64,000 nucleotides of DNA from an uncultured Lentisphaeria bacterium (GTDB taxonomy: Bacteria; Verrucomicrobiota; Lentisphaeria; Victivallales; Victivallaceae), in the NCBI GenBank assembly GCA_903863035.1, contig CAIPAT010000270.1, positions 21,764 to 85,763 of the forward strand. Direction: 5' to 3'. Every line of letters begins with the position of its first letter. Positions within the stretch are counted from its first letter, which is position 1. The notes below the pieces were generated by a model. That model was not told the DNA's origin, searched no databases, and saw only the letters and a list, made by a program, of their open reading frames with translations. Shown one piece after another: positions 44,687-53,192 of this stretch. The position numbers and the translations under genes were made by a program.

Positions 44687-46654
44687 ATGGACTATCCAGC
44701 AATCGAAATAAATCTTGATGCTATTCGCGAAAATGCTTCAGCGCTTACGGCGCTATGCGGAAAGCGGGGACTCGCTGTTGCCGGAGTAGTCAAATGCACT
44801 TGCGGCTCACCGGCCGTTGCTTCGGCCATGGTGGCCGGCGGAGTGAAACAGATCGCGGATTCCAGACTGGAAAATCTGGAGCGCCTGCGCAATAATGGCA
44901 TTAATTCCGAACTGCTGCTGCTGCGCTCGCCGATGAAAAGCCAAATCACCGGTACGGTTAAAATTGTCGATATCAGCCTGAATTCGGAATTGGAAATAAT
45001 TGAAATGTTATCAACCGAAGCGGTCCGCCAGCGCAAAAAACATGACATTATACTTATGACCGACCTCGGGGACCGCCGCGAAGGCCTGATGCCCGGCGAT
45101 GTTATTGCCGCCGCCGGAGCAATCATCCGGATGCCCGGCGTCCGCCTGGCCGGCATCGGCACCAACCTTACCTGTTTCAGAGGAATACTTCCTTCCCCGC
45201 AAAATATGCAACTGCTGGCGGATCTTGCCACAGAGATTGAAGCGGTATATACAATAAAACTGCGCTGGATTTCCGGTGGCAACAGCAGTTCGCTGAAAAT
45301 GATCATTGACGGTACAATGCCCGCAAAAATAAACCACGTCCGGCTGGGGGAAAGCATTCTGCTAGGCAGGGAAACCGCCGCCGGGGAATTGCTGTCTGGA
45401 ACAGAACCGGATGCCTTTTGTCTGAAAACCGAAGTCATTGAGTCCTCCGTCAAACCGTCCCAACCGGAGGGAATAACCGGCCTCGATGCTTTCGGCCATA
45501 TTCCGGCGACATCCAGCGACAACAGCAGCCGGCGACGCGCACTGCTGGGCATCGGACGGGAAGATACGGTCTTAGAAGGGCTCCGCCCCTGTGTTCCGGG
45601 AATTAAAGTTCTTGGCGGCAGCAGTGATCATCTGATTGTCGATGTCGAGGACGCCGGCAGATCATTCGGGGCCGGCGACATCATCGCGTTTAACTTGACT
45701 TATCCCGCATTGCTCGGCTGCATGACTTCAAGTTATGTGAACAAGCACTACCTTGGCATTCACCCGGAACAGAAAAACATTGGAATACGGATTGCCGGCA
45801 TGCCCGTGAGCATTGGCGCAAACCGGACTGGATCGGAGCTCGCCCCGGAGGCAGTATGCACCAGATTGAAAGAGAAACTAGCCGGAGTCGGACATGTGGT
45901 GGAAAATTGGGGGAATATCGCCGAGCCGGTGCTGTACAATGGAAATCTGACTCCGGAACAGAAAGCCGCGCTGCTGCTAAAAACCAATGACTGCCTGGCA
46001 CAATTCACCGTAAAAACCATGGATGACAACAGATTTCCGCTGGCTGTCGGCGGCGATCATTCAATCACTGCCGGAATCCTCGGCGGACTGCGTCAGCGAA
46101 AGAAAAATTCAGGAATGATCATGTTTTCGGCATTCGGGGAATTCAACGACGCAAAGACCAGCATGACCGGGAATTTACACGGCATGGTGCTCGCCGCCTG
46201 CTGCAACCGCTGTGATCTGCGGATGGTTTCAATCCCGCCCGGCATGCCGGTTGAAAACATTGTTCTGATCGGGTTGCGCAATGTGGATTCCGCCGAACGT
46301 AAACTGCTGTCGCAGTCCGGAATCAAAATATTCACCATGGAAGACATTGATGTTCTCGGGATGCATGAAGTGATAATTCAGGCGTGCCGCAGACTTACCC
46401 ATTGTACTGACGGGATTCATATCAGCATAGGAATGAATTTTGCCGACCCGGCGGAAGCTCCCGGCGTGTTGCTTGCATCAAGAGGCGGGGTCAATTACAG
46501 GGAAGCTCATCTCGCCATGGAGGCGCTGGCCGCAACCGGCATGGTATGTTCCGCCGATCTTACGGAGCTGGCGCCTGTCGCTGGCGCGAATGACCAGACC
46601 GCTGAATTCGGAATTGAACTGCTATGCTCGCTGCTGGGGCAAAAGATAATTTAA
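44687..46654 (+). CDS. Ornithine/alanine racemase-like domain fused to a degenerate arginase domain
   Basis: 655 residues. The N-terminal half (about 1-355) is a fold-III PLP racemase of the ornithine racemase type: VVKCTCG with PLP Lys36, GLMPGDV, RLGESILLGRE, and the ending ALLGCMTSSYVNK. The second half (about 360-655) has the arginase/agmatinase fold: VGGDHSITAG keeps the metal His458, but DAHAD is SAFGE (481-485) and the FDVD motif is IGMN (581-584). Five of six Mn ligands are therefore lost, so ureohydrolase activity is not expected. Arginase-like proteins without metal can bind ornithine or arginine, so this half may be regulatory. It follows an Lrp/AsnC gene and precedes an EamA exporter. 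GGAAAAT lies before the ATG. Confidence 0.85.
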   Translation: MDYPAIEINLDAIRENASALTALCGKRGLAVAGVVKCTCGSPAVASAMVAGGVKQIADSRLENLERLRNNGINSELLLLRSPMKSQITGTVKIVDISLNSELEIIEMLSTEAVRQRKKHDIILMTDLGDRREGLMPGDVIAAAGAIIRMPGVRLAGIGTNLTCFRGILPSPQNMQLLADLATEIEAVYTIKLRWISGGNSSSLKMIIDGTMPAKINHVRLGESILLGRETAAGELLSGTEPDAFCLKTEVIESSVKPSQPEGITGLDAFGHIPATSSDNSSRRRALLGIGREDTVLEGLRPCVPGIKVLGGSSDHLIVDVEDAGRSFGAGDIIAFNLTYPALLGCMTSSYVNKHYLGIHPEQKNIGIRIAGMPVSIGANRTGSELAPEAVCTRLKEKLAGVGHVVENWGNIAEPVLYNGNLTPEQKAALLLKTNDCLAQFTVKTMDDNRFPLAVGGDHSITAGILGGLRQRKKNSGMIMFSAFGEFNDAKTSMTGNLHGMVLAACCNRCDLRMVSIPPGMPVENIVLIGLRNVDSAERKLLSQSGIKIFTMEDIDVLGMHEVIIQACRRLTHCTDGIHISIGMNFADPAEAPGVLLASRGGVNYREAHLAMEALAATGMVCSADLTELAPVAGANDQTAEFGIELLCSLLGQKII

Positions 46655-46690
46655 TGATAAAAATTGGAAATTTTCAAACAGAATAATTGA

Positions 46691-47635
46691 ATGGTTGTAT
46701 TTATGAAAAAAAATAAACGGTTTATCGGGATGCTGCTTGGGTTGATCGCAACCTCATTCTGGGCAAGTTTCTATATTGTCGGACGGTTTCTGTTCGGAGA
46801 GGATGAAGCGAAAATAGATCCAGTGTTCCTTACCTTTATCCGTTATCTGGTTGCTTCGATGCTGTTGATGGGAATTATGGTTTATCAGAAAAAAATGCCG
46901 GTGGTAAAAGAATGCCTGAAAAAAGACCTGGTCATTTTTATTTTTCTCGGCTTGACCGGCATTGTCGGCGAAGGCACGCTGGTTTTCTACTCTTTGAAAT
47001 ACACCACCGCCGCCAGAAGCTGTCTGCTGGCTAATGCCTCGCCCATTTTTACCGTGCTGATGGCTTATTTTGCACTCAACGAGGGAATGTCCAAATCCAA
47101 AATGACTGGCATGTTTCTGGGCTTCTCCGGTATCAGCGCCGCAATCCTGTGCCGTAACGGCAGCGATGTCTATATGTCCGCGTCTGCGGTCATCGGCGAT
47201 CTAATGGCACTGGCGTCAGGGGTCTGCTGGGCGGCTTATACCGTATGGGGCATGAGAGTATCCAATCAGTACGGCGGCATGGTCAGCGGTACCGTTTCGA
47301 TACTGCTCGGCACTATTCTGATGCTGCCGGTAATTGTTTTAAGCGGCAGCAATCTGTCGCTGGATCTGCCGCTGCGCGTATGGCTGGGGATAATCTACCT
47401 GGGTGTGTTCGCCAATGGCATTGCCTATATGTGCTGGTTCTCCGCGCTGAAGTATTTGAAGGCCGGAGAGCTTGGCGCATTCGGCTATATCAGCGCGGCC
47501 ATGACCATGGCGCTTTCGCTCATCCTGCTTCAGGAAAAAATCAGCTTCCTGTTCCTGGCGGCGCTGGCGCTGGTCTTCTACGGCGTATATTTAATGATAA
47601 AAACTACTGCAAAAGAAAAAAATAAGCAGCAATAA
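46691..47635 (+). CDS. EamA-family (DMT superfamily) transporter
   Basis: 314 residues with ten predicted transmembrane helices in two EamA repeats (about residues 10-145 and 165-300). The second repeat contains AAYTVWGMRVSNQYGG and the end YLKAGELGAFGYISAAM, common in EamA exporters of amino acids and metabolites. A second in-frame ATG at 46703 (before KKNKRF) is possible; neither has a strong site. Its last 195 bases are repeated at 48503-48696 behind the next gene. It likely exports a product or toxic analogue related to the racemase locus; this is inference. Confidence 0.85.
   Translation: MVVFMKKNKRFIGMLLGLIATSFWASFYIVGRFLFGEDEAKIDPVFLTFIRYLVASMLLMGIMVYQKKMPVVKECLKKDLVIFIFLGLTGIVGEGTLVFYSLKYTTAARSCLLANASPIFTVLMAYFALNEGMSKSKMTGMFLGFSGISAAILCRNGSDVYMSASAVIGDLMALASGVCWAAYTVWGMRVSNQYGGMVSGTVSILLGTILMLPVIVLSGSNLSLDLPLRVWLGIIYLGVFANGIAYMCWFSALKYLKAGELGAFGYISAAMTMALSLILLQEKISFLFLAALALVFYGVYLMIKTTAKEKNKQQ
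47423..47617 (+). repeat. Duplicated segment, copy 1 (EamA 3' end)
   Basis: Matches 48503-48696 over about 195 bases with roughly a dozen substitutions and one missing A in copy 2 (six A versus five after CAGG). The first 45 and last 50 bases are almost identical. Confidence 0.9.
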
Positions 47636-47657
47636 CAAATATTATTGGAGTACTCTT

Positions 47658-48530
47658 ATGAAAAATAAAGCCCTTTTGACTATAACTGCAATCTGTGCCA
47701 TTTTCATGTTATGCGGCAATGTCCCGGCATGTGAATTGATGGCTTATTCTTTCAATCAGGATATTCCGGCGAATAATCTTTTTTCAGCGTTCCGATGTAG
47801 AGGGAAAAACAATCCTGACGGCTGGGGCATCGCTTTCTATGCCGACAAGGCTGCGGTTCTGTTCAAGGAGCCATGCAGTGCTCCGGAAAGCGTGCTTGCG
47901 GAATTTCTTACCACCTATCCCGGCTTGCAGCGGAAACTTGTAATCGCTCATGTCCGCAAAGCCTCTGTCGGCGGCAAGGCGTACCAGAATACTCATCCGT
48001 TTGTCCGGGAACTGAACGGCAGGGAATATGTGCTGGCCCATAACGGTACGCTCAGGAATTATCAGTCCGTGCTGAAGCTTGACCGGGTCATGCCTCTGGG
48101 CATTAATGATACTGAATTTCTACTCTGTTACCTCCTGGGCAGAATCGAAAAAAAGAATATCTCCGATTGGGACACTCAAGCCTTTGAATGGATGCAGCGG
48201 GAACTCCGTGTCATTAACGATTACGGCGCGTTGAATTGCATTTTCTCTGACGGAACTTATCTTTTCGCGTATTATGACAAAAAAGGTTACAACGGACTAT
48301 ATTATCTCATGCATAAAGCACCTTATGGGCAGACTTATTTCAAAGATTTATCCCAAAGCATTGATTTAAGCAAAGTTTACCCGGAAACTGCCACCGGCGT
48401 TGTCATTGTAACTCGCCCTTTGACAGATGAACGCTGGGAGCGTTTTACGCCGGGACAACTGATGGTATTTAAAAGCGGCGTTCAAATCTTTCCCGCAACA
48501 CCGCCTATATGTGCTGGTTCTCCGCGCTGA
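47658..48530 (+). CDS. Secreted class II glutamine amidotransferase-like protein
   Basis: 290 residues. Class II (YafJ/GlnGAT-like) amidotransferase motifs: CELMAYS with Cys25, NPDGWGIAFY, AHVRKASVG, THPFV, and LAHNGTLRNY. Normally the nucleophilic Cys is residue 2 after Met. Here it lies directly after MKNKALLTITAICAIFMLCGNVPA, a signal peptide that ends in VPA before Cys25, so signal peptidase cleavage would create the N-terminal Cys. A lipoprotein reading (V-P-A-C) would block it; proline at -2 argues against a lipobox. GGAG precedes the ATG. The last residues after PATP come from the fused EamA copy in another frame, so the C-terminus has been replaced. Confidence 0.75.
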   Translation: MKNKALLTITAICAIFMLCGNVPACELMAYSFNQDIPANNLFSAFRCRGKNNPDGWGIAFYADKAAVLFKEPCSAPESVLAEFLTTYPGLQRKLVIAHVRKASVGGKAYQNTHPFVRELNGREYVLAHNGTLRNYQSVLKLDRVMPLGINDTEFLLCYLLGRIEKKNISDWDTQAFEWMQRELRVINDYGALNCIFSDGTYLFAYYDKKGYNGLYYLMHKAPYGQTYFKDLSQSIDLSKVYPETATGVVIVTRPLTDERWERFTPGQLMVFKSGVQIFPATPPICAGSPR

Positions 48531-48696
48531 AGTATTTGAAGGCCGGAGAGCTTGGCGCATTCGGCATTGTCAGTGCAGCCATGGCCATGCCGCTTTCGCT
48601 CATCCTGCTTCAGGAAAAATCAGCTTCATGTTCCTGGCGGCGCTGGCGCTGGTCTTCTACGGCGTATATTTAATGATAAAAACTACAGCAAAAGAA
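48503..48696 (+). repeat. Duplicated segment, copy 2, fused to the amidotransferase 3' end
   Basis: Copy of 47423-47617. It enters the amidotransferase in a different frame, giving it the last few residues and a stop at 48530, and it carries a one-base deletion that breaks the EamA frame. It cannot encode a working transporter part. This looks like the leftover of a duplicated EamA gene joined to the amidotransferase by deletion. Confidence 0.85.
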
Positions 48697-49008
48697 GTTT
48701 GATAAATTTTATGAATTAGTAATTCGTTTTCAAGCCGCTGTACCTGTTTCCAGTGTAAATCAGGGCATGGTCAGGAATCAGCATTTCTATCCGGGAATGC
48801 TTTTGACCGATTAACCTAAAACCTGCAGCAGAAAAGATTTAGCTGAAATTTCCCGAAAATAAGTATATTTTGATAGATTAACAAAAAACATCGTCCGAAA
48901 TGACAGGACATATAGTTCTTCAACTTCATGGCTGCATTTTTTCCAGAGATTGAAAAATTGCCGCAACGGTTTATCTTAAATATTAATTATTCAGGAGAAA
49001 GATGCTTT
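48531..49008. other. Intergenic stretch after the duplicated segment
   Basis: After the EamA copy ends at 48696 there is no credible gene up to the membrane protein start at 49009. The AT-rich part at 48850-48890 could contain its promoter. No terminator was seen. Confidence 0.5.
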
Positions 49009-50343
49009 ATGAACGACAGGAAAAAGATTGAATGGCTGCTCGGGGAACTGCCTGCGCTTAAGGATAAAGGTATTCTCAACGGTGAAAGCGCGGATGCGCT
49101 CCATAAATACTATCAGACGATCATGCCGCCGAAAGTCAATTTCCAGCAACTGGTGATTCTGTTTTTCGGTATTCTAAGCGCAGCGCTCATCGGTACCGGC
49201 ATCATCCTGATAATCGCCTGTAACTGGGACGATATTCCGCGGCAAATCAGGGCCGGAATGGCATTTATTCCGCTGCTTATCGCGGCAGGCTTCGGCGGTT
49301 ACACGCTGCGGAACAGCAAAGGCGCGGCCTGGCAGGAAAGCGCCGCGATTCTCATCGCACTGGCTTCAGCTGCTGCAATCGCTCTGATTTCCCAGACTTA
49401 CCAGCTTGGCGGAACTCTTAAAGACTTCCTATTTGCCTGGATGCTGCTGTTTTTCCTGCTGATCTACATCTTCAACAGCGCCGGAACCTTCCTGATCTAT
49501 GCTTTCGCGCTGACCGTCTGGAATTTCAACCGGTGGGATATGTTCGGCTCCCGTGCGCCTTATAGCGATATTTATTTCTTCGCTTTATTTATAGCGCTTC
49601 CGTTATGGTGGCTGATTGTTAACTTCCGGAAAGCGCCATACGGATTGAAAAGCTCGTTACTCTGCTGGATCATCACAATTTTTGTTTTATTGAACAGCAT
49701 AAATGCAATGTCCGGATATAATGACTTTCAAATCAAATCATACTGGGCATTAATCGTTGCGGTTTTGTTCCTGGCAGGCGCATTACGCCGTTCCGGCGGC
49801 GCCGGGTTCTGGGGTAATCCGCTGCTGCCGGCGGGCGCTATCGGGATCACGATTTACTCGGCAGTCGCTTCTTTTACCAGCTTCTGGGATCATCATCCGT
49901 CATATTATTCCCCTGAAAATACCATGTATAAAGGATATTACGGCTGGACAATCATCGGCATTCTGGCGGCGGCCTGGCTGCTGCTGTTATTAAAACGATG
50001 GCGCAATGAAGCTGAACTCATTCCGGCGCTGCTGCCGGCTTTGCTGGTGATCCCGATGATTGCAATTCCAATGGCGGGAGCATATGTGTTCAATCTTTAT
50101 CTGTTGCTGGCCGGCATCTTCTTCATGCGCTGCGGATTCAAAAAATTCGAATTATTCAAAATCAATGCCGGAATGTTTCTGCTTTCACTGCTTTTATTTC
50201 TGCGCTTTATAGATTCAGATCTGGATATCCTGTTGCGCGGATGCCTGTTTATTCTGCTTGGCATAATGTTTCTGGTGGTCAACATCATCGCCGCAAAAAG
50301 ATTCCGCAAAGCGGAAAAAGCGCAAAAGGAGGCCGGAATATGA
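49009..50343 (+). CDS. DUF2157-domain membrane protein
   Basis: 444 residues with an N-terminal soluble part (DRKKIEWLLGELPALKDKGI) and about twelve hydrophobic helices, including the family-typical LISQTYQLGG block at about 135-145. DUF2157 proteins are integral membrane proteins of unknown function. The ATG at 49009 is used because AGGAG stands eleven bases upstream; the longer frame from 48928 would add 27 residues not typical for the family. The stop overlaps the start of the next gene in ATGA, so the two are coupled. Confidence 0.85.
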   Translation: MNDRKKIEWLLGELPALKDKGILNGESADALHKYYQTIMPPKVNFQQLVILFFGILSAALIGTGIILIIACNWDDIPRQIRAGMAFIPLLIAAGFGGYTLRNSKGAAWQESAAILIALASAAAIALISQTYQLGGTLKDFLFAWMLLFFLLIYIFNSAGTFLIYAFALTVWNFNRWDMFGSRAPYSDIYFFALFIALPLWWLIVNFRKAPYGLKSSLLCWIITIFVLLNSINAMSGYNDFQIKSYWALIVAVLFLAGALRRSGGAGFWGNPLLPAGAIGITIYSAVASFTSFWDHHPSYYSPENTMYKGYYGWTIIGILAAAWLLLLLKRWRNEAELIPALLPALLVIPMIAIPMAGAYVFNLYLLLAGIFFMRCGFKKFELFKINAGMFLLSLLLFLRFIDSDLDILLRGCLFILLGIMFLVVNIIAAKRFRKAEKAQKEAGI

Positions 50344-50921
50344 ATTACAAAATCATGAGAATCATTCTTTTCGTCATCGTAATTGCCGCAATGTTTGCAG
50401 TGCCTGCCTTCATGATCCGCCAAGGAGAGGAAGTATTAAATAAAGGCAAAATCTATATTTTCAAGGCCGCGCCGGTGGACCCCTATGACTATTTCCGGGG
50501 CAGATATGTAAATATCAGGATTGAAAAAAACTATGTCCCGGTACTCCCGGATACAAAACTGGATTTCAAGTCCAATGAAACAGTATATGCGGCAATTAAT
50601 ACCGACAAGGACGGATTCGCTTATTTAGACAATCTCAGCAGAACTGTTCCAAAAGACGGCAGTTATGTAAAAGTAAATTTTTCCTACCAGGACAAAGATA
50701 AGGCTTATCTGCTGATTCCGTTCAACCAGTTCTACATGAACGATAAAATGGCGCCGGAAGCGGAGCGGGTTGTCCGGGAGGCATTGCTGAAACGCAAAGA
50801 CTCCTGCGTGATAAAATTGCGGGTTCATAATGATACGGCGGTGATTGAAGAACTTCTGATTAAAAATATTCCGATCAAGAAATATATTCTTTCCCTGCAA
50901 AAAAGCGGAGATAAAAAATAG
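50340..50921 (+). CDS. GDYXXLXY-type membrane-anchored protein
   Basis: 193 residues. One N-terminal transmembrane helix (MNYKIMRIILFVIVIAAMFA) is followed by the family block PVDPYDYFRGRYVNIR, a variant of the GDYxxLxY element. Proteins of this type are regularly encoded directly behind DUF2157 membrane proteins. GGAGG lies upstream and the start overlaps the previous stop by ATGA. Function is not known. A weak convergent hairpin follows. Confidence 0.85.
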   Translation: MNYKIMRIILFVIVIAAMFAVPAFMIRQGEEVLNKGKIYIFKAAPVDPYDYFRGRYVNIRIEKNYVPVLPDTKLDFKSNETVYAAINTDKDGFAYLDNLSRTVPKDGSYVKVNFSYQDKDKAYLLIPFNQFYMNDKMAPEAERVVREALLKRKDSCVIKLRVHNDTAVIEELLIKNIPIKKYILSLQKSGDKK

Positions 50922-50968
50922 CGGCCATTGCAGTCTGCTCATCAATCGCATTTATGACCGCTGTTTTT
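50921..50968. terminator. Possible terminator between convergent genes
   Basis: GCGGCCAT and ATGACCGC can form an 8-bp stem (one G-U), and TGTTTTT follows at 50962. It overlaps the 3' end of the minus-strand gene. The long loop makes it weak. Confidence 0.35.
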
Positions 50969-51601
50969 ACGGTCGCATTTGTCGCGGCAGTCGCAGATCT
51001 GACAGGCTTCGAAATGGTCTTGAATATTTACTAAAACGCCGCAAAGCGATTTGTTCGGCTTCATGAAGCAATACTCAGAAAGCTCCAGTCCGATTTCGCC
51101 AGCCTCATGTCCTAAAACCAGGAACACATGCTTCAACTCGTGAAGCGGCCAGGAACCGGCATCCGATGGACACAGCGAAACGCTTCTGGTGTAATTATAG
51201 ACATCCCGGGTGTGTTTCTGAATATGCGAAAAAGCCTGTGTCATGCATTCTTCCTTGATTACGTCAAGCCAGTAGGCGGCAAGAAAATCATCTTCCCCGA
51301 TTTTGATCCGGTCAAATTCCAGACCGCAGGTAGCCGCGAAAAACAGGACATCGTCGGAACCGGCGCTTTTACTGCTTAATATCCGGCTGTTCAGTTCCAC
51401 TCCGCCCGCGCAGATCGAGTCTGCCGTGCGAACAGTTACCGGCACCTTTTTCAACAGCGCCTTCGGCGCAGCGACTGCCGAGGCCTGCTTAAACAGCACG
51501 AAAAACTCATCGAACTCCGGAGTATCAGCCTGTATTTTCAGCTGGCCGAGAAGTTTCTCGAAGTCTAGTTCCGCCGCTATATCGCTAAATATTCTAACCA
51601 T
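50942..51601 (-). CDS. Vitamin B12-dependent methionine synthase activation-domain protein
   Basis: 219 residues. The block SLCPSDAGSWPLHELKHVFLV, SEYCFMKPNKSLCGV and the Cys-rich tail ACQICDCRDKCDRKN are typical of stand-alone MetH activation-domain proteins, which help re-activate oxidised cobalamin in methionine synthases or corrinoid enzymes. No metH is seen in the window, so its partner lies elsewhere. AAGGAT precedes the ATG. It is convergent with the GDYXXLXY gene. Confidence 0.85.
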   Translation of the reverse strand: MVRIFSDIAAELDFEKLLGQLKIQADTPEFDEFFVLFKQASAVAAPKALLKKVPVTVRTADSICAGGVELNSRILSSKSAGSDDVLFFAATCGLEFDRIKIGEDDFLAAYWLDVIKEECMTQAFSHIQKHTRDVYNYTRSVSLCPSDAGSWPLHELKHVFLVLGHEAGEIGLELSEYCFMKPNKSLCGVLVNIQDHFEACQICDCRDKCDRKNSGHKCD

Positions 51602-51806
51602 TATCCTTCTACTCGATTATTTAACAAGCCAAGTTTTAATCATAATATTACATTAATGCCCGATCATAAATTATTCCTTTGCTATTTTAATCTTCTTTTG
51701 CTGTATATTAGCATTTGCACTTTTTAAGCGCAGACGCTATTCCAGTTGTATTTCCTGTAAAACCGGTTACATTTTATGGAAAGATCCTGATAGAGAGGTT
51801 CGCGGC

Positions 51807-52997
51807 ATGTCCAACTATATTGACTATCTCGAAAGTTATCCGGACACGAATATTGTGTTCGGGGAAAACAGTCTTATCGAATTTGAAAATTTAATGCGGT
51901 ATAACGCCCCTTCAAAAATAATTGTTTTCACCGGCAAGTCATCGGTCGAAGCCAACGGCGCCTGGAGCCGGTTTTTAAGAGCCGCCGCACTGCTGGATGT
52001 CGCAATCATCAGATATTCCCGGATTGAGCCGGAGCCCTGCATCGAAACGGTTGAGGCAATGATTGACCTGATTGAAAACGAAAAACCGGATCAGGTAGTC
52101 GCCATCGGCGGCGGCAGTATAATGGATGCCGCCAAGGCCGCTTTTCTGACCTATCAGGGCGGCGGCGGCGTCAGTAATTATTTCGGAATAAACCACTTTT
52201 CCAAGAATAATCCGGGGGTGAAACTGCGGAAAGTCATCTGTTTCCCGACTACATCCGGCACGGGTTCCGAAGTGACGCCGTATGCCAATGTCGTGGACAA
52301 AGATTCCGGGGTAAAGAAACTTATTGTCGAGACGGAAATCATTCCGGCCTATTCGTTCGTCTGCCCGTCTTTCGCCAACTCGATGCCGCCGCATGTAACG
52401 CTGGCGACCGGCTGCGACGCGCTGGCGCATTCGATTGAAGGGTTCCTGAACGTCGGCATGGATTCCAGCCATCCCGATGCCAATCACTGGGCCCGCGAAA
52501 GCATCCGGCTGATCGAGCATAATCTGCCGCTGGTGCTGAAAGACAGTCACAATCATGCAGCGCGTAACGCCATGGCGGCGGCGGCAACCCTTGGCGGCAT
52601 GGTCATTCGCTACAAACCCACCGGACTGCCCCACTTGTGCAGTTTCTCCTGGTTCGGAAAAATCGAACACGGTATCGCCGTGGCAATGCTGCTGCCGTAT
52701 GCCTGGAATTACTACATTGAACGTAAAGAGGTCCAGGCCAGAACCATGCGCCTGGCCGAAATCTTCCCGGGCAATACTCCAACTGAAGTAATCCGGAGCT
52801 ACAGAAAATTTCTGGATTCCATTGGAGTTCCCAAAACATTGCAGGAGTTTCCGGATATCACGCCGGAATTGCTGAAACACACCGCCGCGGACGCCGGACA
52901 GAATGAGATGAAACTGAGACTCGCGCCACGTCCTGTTCCGCTGGACCAGAGCCAGGCCATCCTCGAAGAAATTCTTCAACACGCATGGCAGGGCTGA
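51807..52997 (+). CDS. Iron-containing (group III) alcohol dehydrogenase
   Basis: 396 residues. VVAIGGGSIMDAAKAAF (NAD-binding glycine motif), CFPTTSGTGSEVTPYANV, and GCDALAHSIEGFL with conserved Asp/His metal ligands and IEHGIAVAMLLPY are typical of the family. GVPHGIANA-type metal residues: HGIAVAM keeps the His. Members interconvert alcohols and aldehydes or act on phosphonates and sugars. AGAGG precedes the ATG. A 14-bp palindrome lies between it and leuC. Confidence 0.85.
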   Translation: MSNYIDYLESYPDTNIVFGENSLIEFENLMRYNAPSKIIVFTGKSSVEANGAWSRFLRAAALLDVAIIRYSRIEPEPCIETVEAMIDLIENEKPDQVVAIGGGSIMDAAKAAFLTYQGGGGVSNYFGINHFSKNNPGVKLRKVICFPTTSGTGSEVTPYANVVDKDSGVKKLIVETEIIPAYSFVCPSFANSMPPHVTLATGCDALAHSIEGFLNVGMDSSHPDANHWARESIRLIEHNLPLVLKDSHNHAARNAMAAAATLGGMVIRYKPTGLPHLCSFSWFGKIEHGIAVAMLLPYAWNYYIERKEVQARTMRLAEIFPGNTPTEVIRSYRKFLDSIGVPKTLQEFPDITPELLKHTAADAGQNEMKLRLAPRPVPLDQSQAILEEILQHAWQG

Positions 52998-53035
52998 ATC
53001 CGCCTGGATGAACAGCCGGAACATCTTTAATCACA

Positions 53036-53049
53036 GGACACATGTGTCC
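53036..53049. promoter_or_regulatory. 14-bp perfect palindrome upstream of leuC
   Basis: GGACACATGTGTCC is fully self-complementary and lies about 145 bases ahead of leuC, 40 bases after the dehydrogenase. No T-run follows, so an operator is as likely as a terminator. The binding protein is unknown. Confidence 0.4.
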
Positions 53050-53192
53050 GCAAAGCCTGTTCTGTCCGTTGTGCTTGCTTATAAAATTCCTGAAATATTT
53101 AAAGGTCAGGACTTTAAAAATACGCTAAAAAGTGTAAATTATTCTTTTTCGTATCAGTTGAAGAAATTACTAAGTTCTCAGGAGAACAGAAA

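Noticed and set aside
44687..46654. Arginase/agmatinase activity for the fusion
   Set aside because: Five of six metal ligands are substituted, so hydrolysis by the usual mechanism is not expected.
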